Below, piece after piece: positions 63,670 to 64,000 of a stretch of DNA of 64,000 nucleotides (position 1 is its first letter; each line of letters begins with the position of its first letter). Source of the DNA: Microbacterium sp. BR1 (GTDB lineage Bacteria; Actinomycetota; Actinomycetes; Actinomycetales; Microbacteriaceae); NCBI RefSeq assembly GCF_002812725.1, contig NZ_NMUN01000008.1, positions 186,001 through 250,000 of the forward strand, written 5' to 3'. The position numbers and the translations under genes were made by a program. The notes under the pieces were generated by a model, which saw only the letters and a list, made by a program, of their open reading frames with translations, had not been told where the DNA came from and searched no databases.

Positions 63670-64000
63670 GTGACGGTTTCCTTTCTCTGAATTTGCCATG
63701 TTGTGGATGTCTCGCTGTTCGGATGCGACATCCGGTCGTTCAATCCTGCTGAATCACTAACGACGACTGATCGGTATGAATCGGCCCTGAATCCACTTCA
63801 TCGCATCGAGTAGCTCGACGGCCTAATGGCCTGAGTACTCGCACCACGGCGCGCTCTCCTCAGCAATGCGTGGTCACTCAGCTTCCGCCGAGAGGACCTC
63901 GGGTGGCGTCCGGCAAGGTGGTGTACGGATCGGGTGACCGTGTCGCTGCGGACGTAGCGACGGTCACCGCGTGATCCTTCGAGAGAACTCTTCACATCCA
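63670..64000. other. Region upstream of copy C, no gene seen
   Basis: The last 331 bases have lower GC around 63740-63800 (for example TTGTGGATGTC and AATCACTAACGACGACTG) and probably hold the promoter for the three flavoprotein genes. Short frames on the minus strand show no domain. Confidence 0.5.

Overview
The window is high-GC DNA from an actinobacterium, most likely a member of the Micrococcales close to Microbacteriaceae. That placement is inferred from base composition, frequent GTG starts, gene families such as CmtR, resII-type cytochrome c maturation and a TrbL/SCO6880-type conjugation module. It is an accessory region: five insertion-sequence traces, a resolvase remnant, a truncated conjugation block and several broken genes lie between functional islands. 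I saw no rRNA, tRNA or CRISPR array.

Layout. (1) 0-5.9 kb, plus strand: end of a GH65 phosphorylase, UbiB-like kinase, type II GAPDH, a small membrane protein, a DMT exporter and a Tat-exported multicopper oxidase, mostly with overlapping ends. (2) 5.9-7.2 kb: a broken AraC regulator joined to an IS5-family transposase remnant. (3) 7.3-15.5 kb: an envelope-maturation cassette (DUF6153-like protein, TlpA-like thioredoxin, CcdA, ResB, DsbA-like protein, Lnt, CcsB, LspA, VKOR). (4) 15.5-17.8 kb: CmtR Cd/Pb sensor and a CadD transporter split by a clean IS3 insertion. (5) 17.8-24.5 kb: CYP152 peroxygenase, resolvase remnant, and a copper block (BNR-type lipoprotein, DUF305, DUF6153-like, CopA, CopZ-like, CsoR and its operator). 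(6) 24.7-28.3 kb: orphan HEAGH protein, a zinc-knuckle miniprotein, and arsenic genes (LMW phosphatase-type reductase, reductase pseudogene, ArsR, HTH-ArsC fusion). (7) 28.3-32.8 kb: pstSCAB with a terminal winged-helix regulator and a Pho box. (8) 33-40 kb: pstB scrap, decayed IS1380 element, and a truncated conjugation module. (9) 40-44 kb: TetR/aldo-keto reductase pair and a long GAPDH. (10) 43.8-45.5 kb: SnoaL-like protein, an ECF sigma factor preceded by a 51-codon overlapping ORF, and a truncated acyl-CoA-dehydrogenase-fold gene. (11) 46-63.7 kb: a catabolic region with AraC, IclR, GntR and HxlR regulators, two RutA-like flavin oxygenases, a racemase-fold protein without the usual cysteines, a VOC protein, a fused E1, E2, an aldehyde dehydrogenase, and three intact flavoprotein genes of the acyl-CoA dehydrogenase superfamily.

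How the parts may work together. Regions 1-6 read as a metal-stress island: sensing (CsoR, CmtR, ArsR), efflux (CopA, CadD), extracytoplasmic copper oxidation (multicopper oxidase, DUF305) and supply of envelope thiol-redox, haem-attachment and lipoprotein-processing enzymes. Region 11 reads as an oxidative pathway, possibly opening a nitrogen heterocycle or amide, then using a 2-oxoacid dehydrogenase and a semialdehyde dehydrogenase to reach central metabolism. Both interpretations are inferences from families and context.
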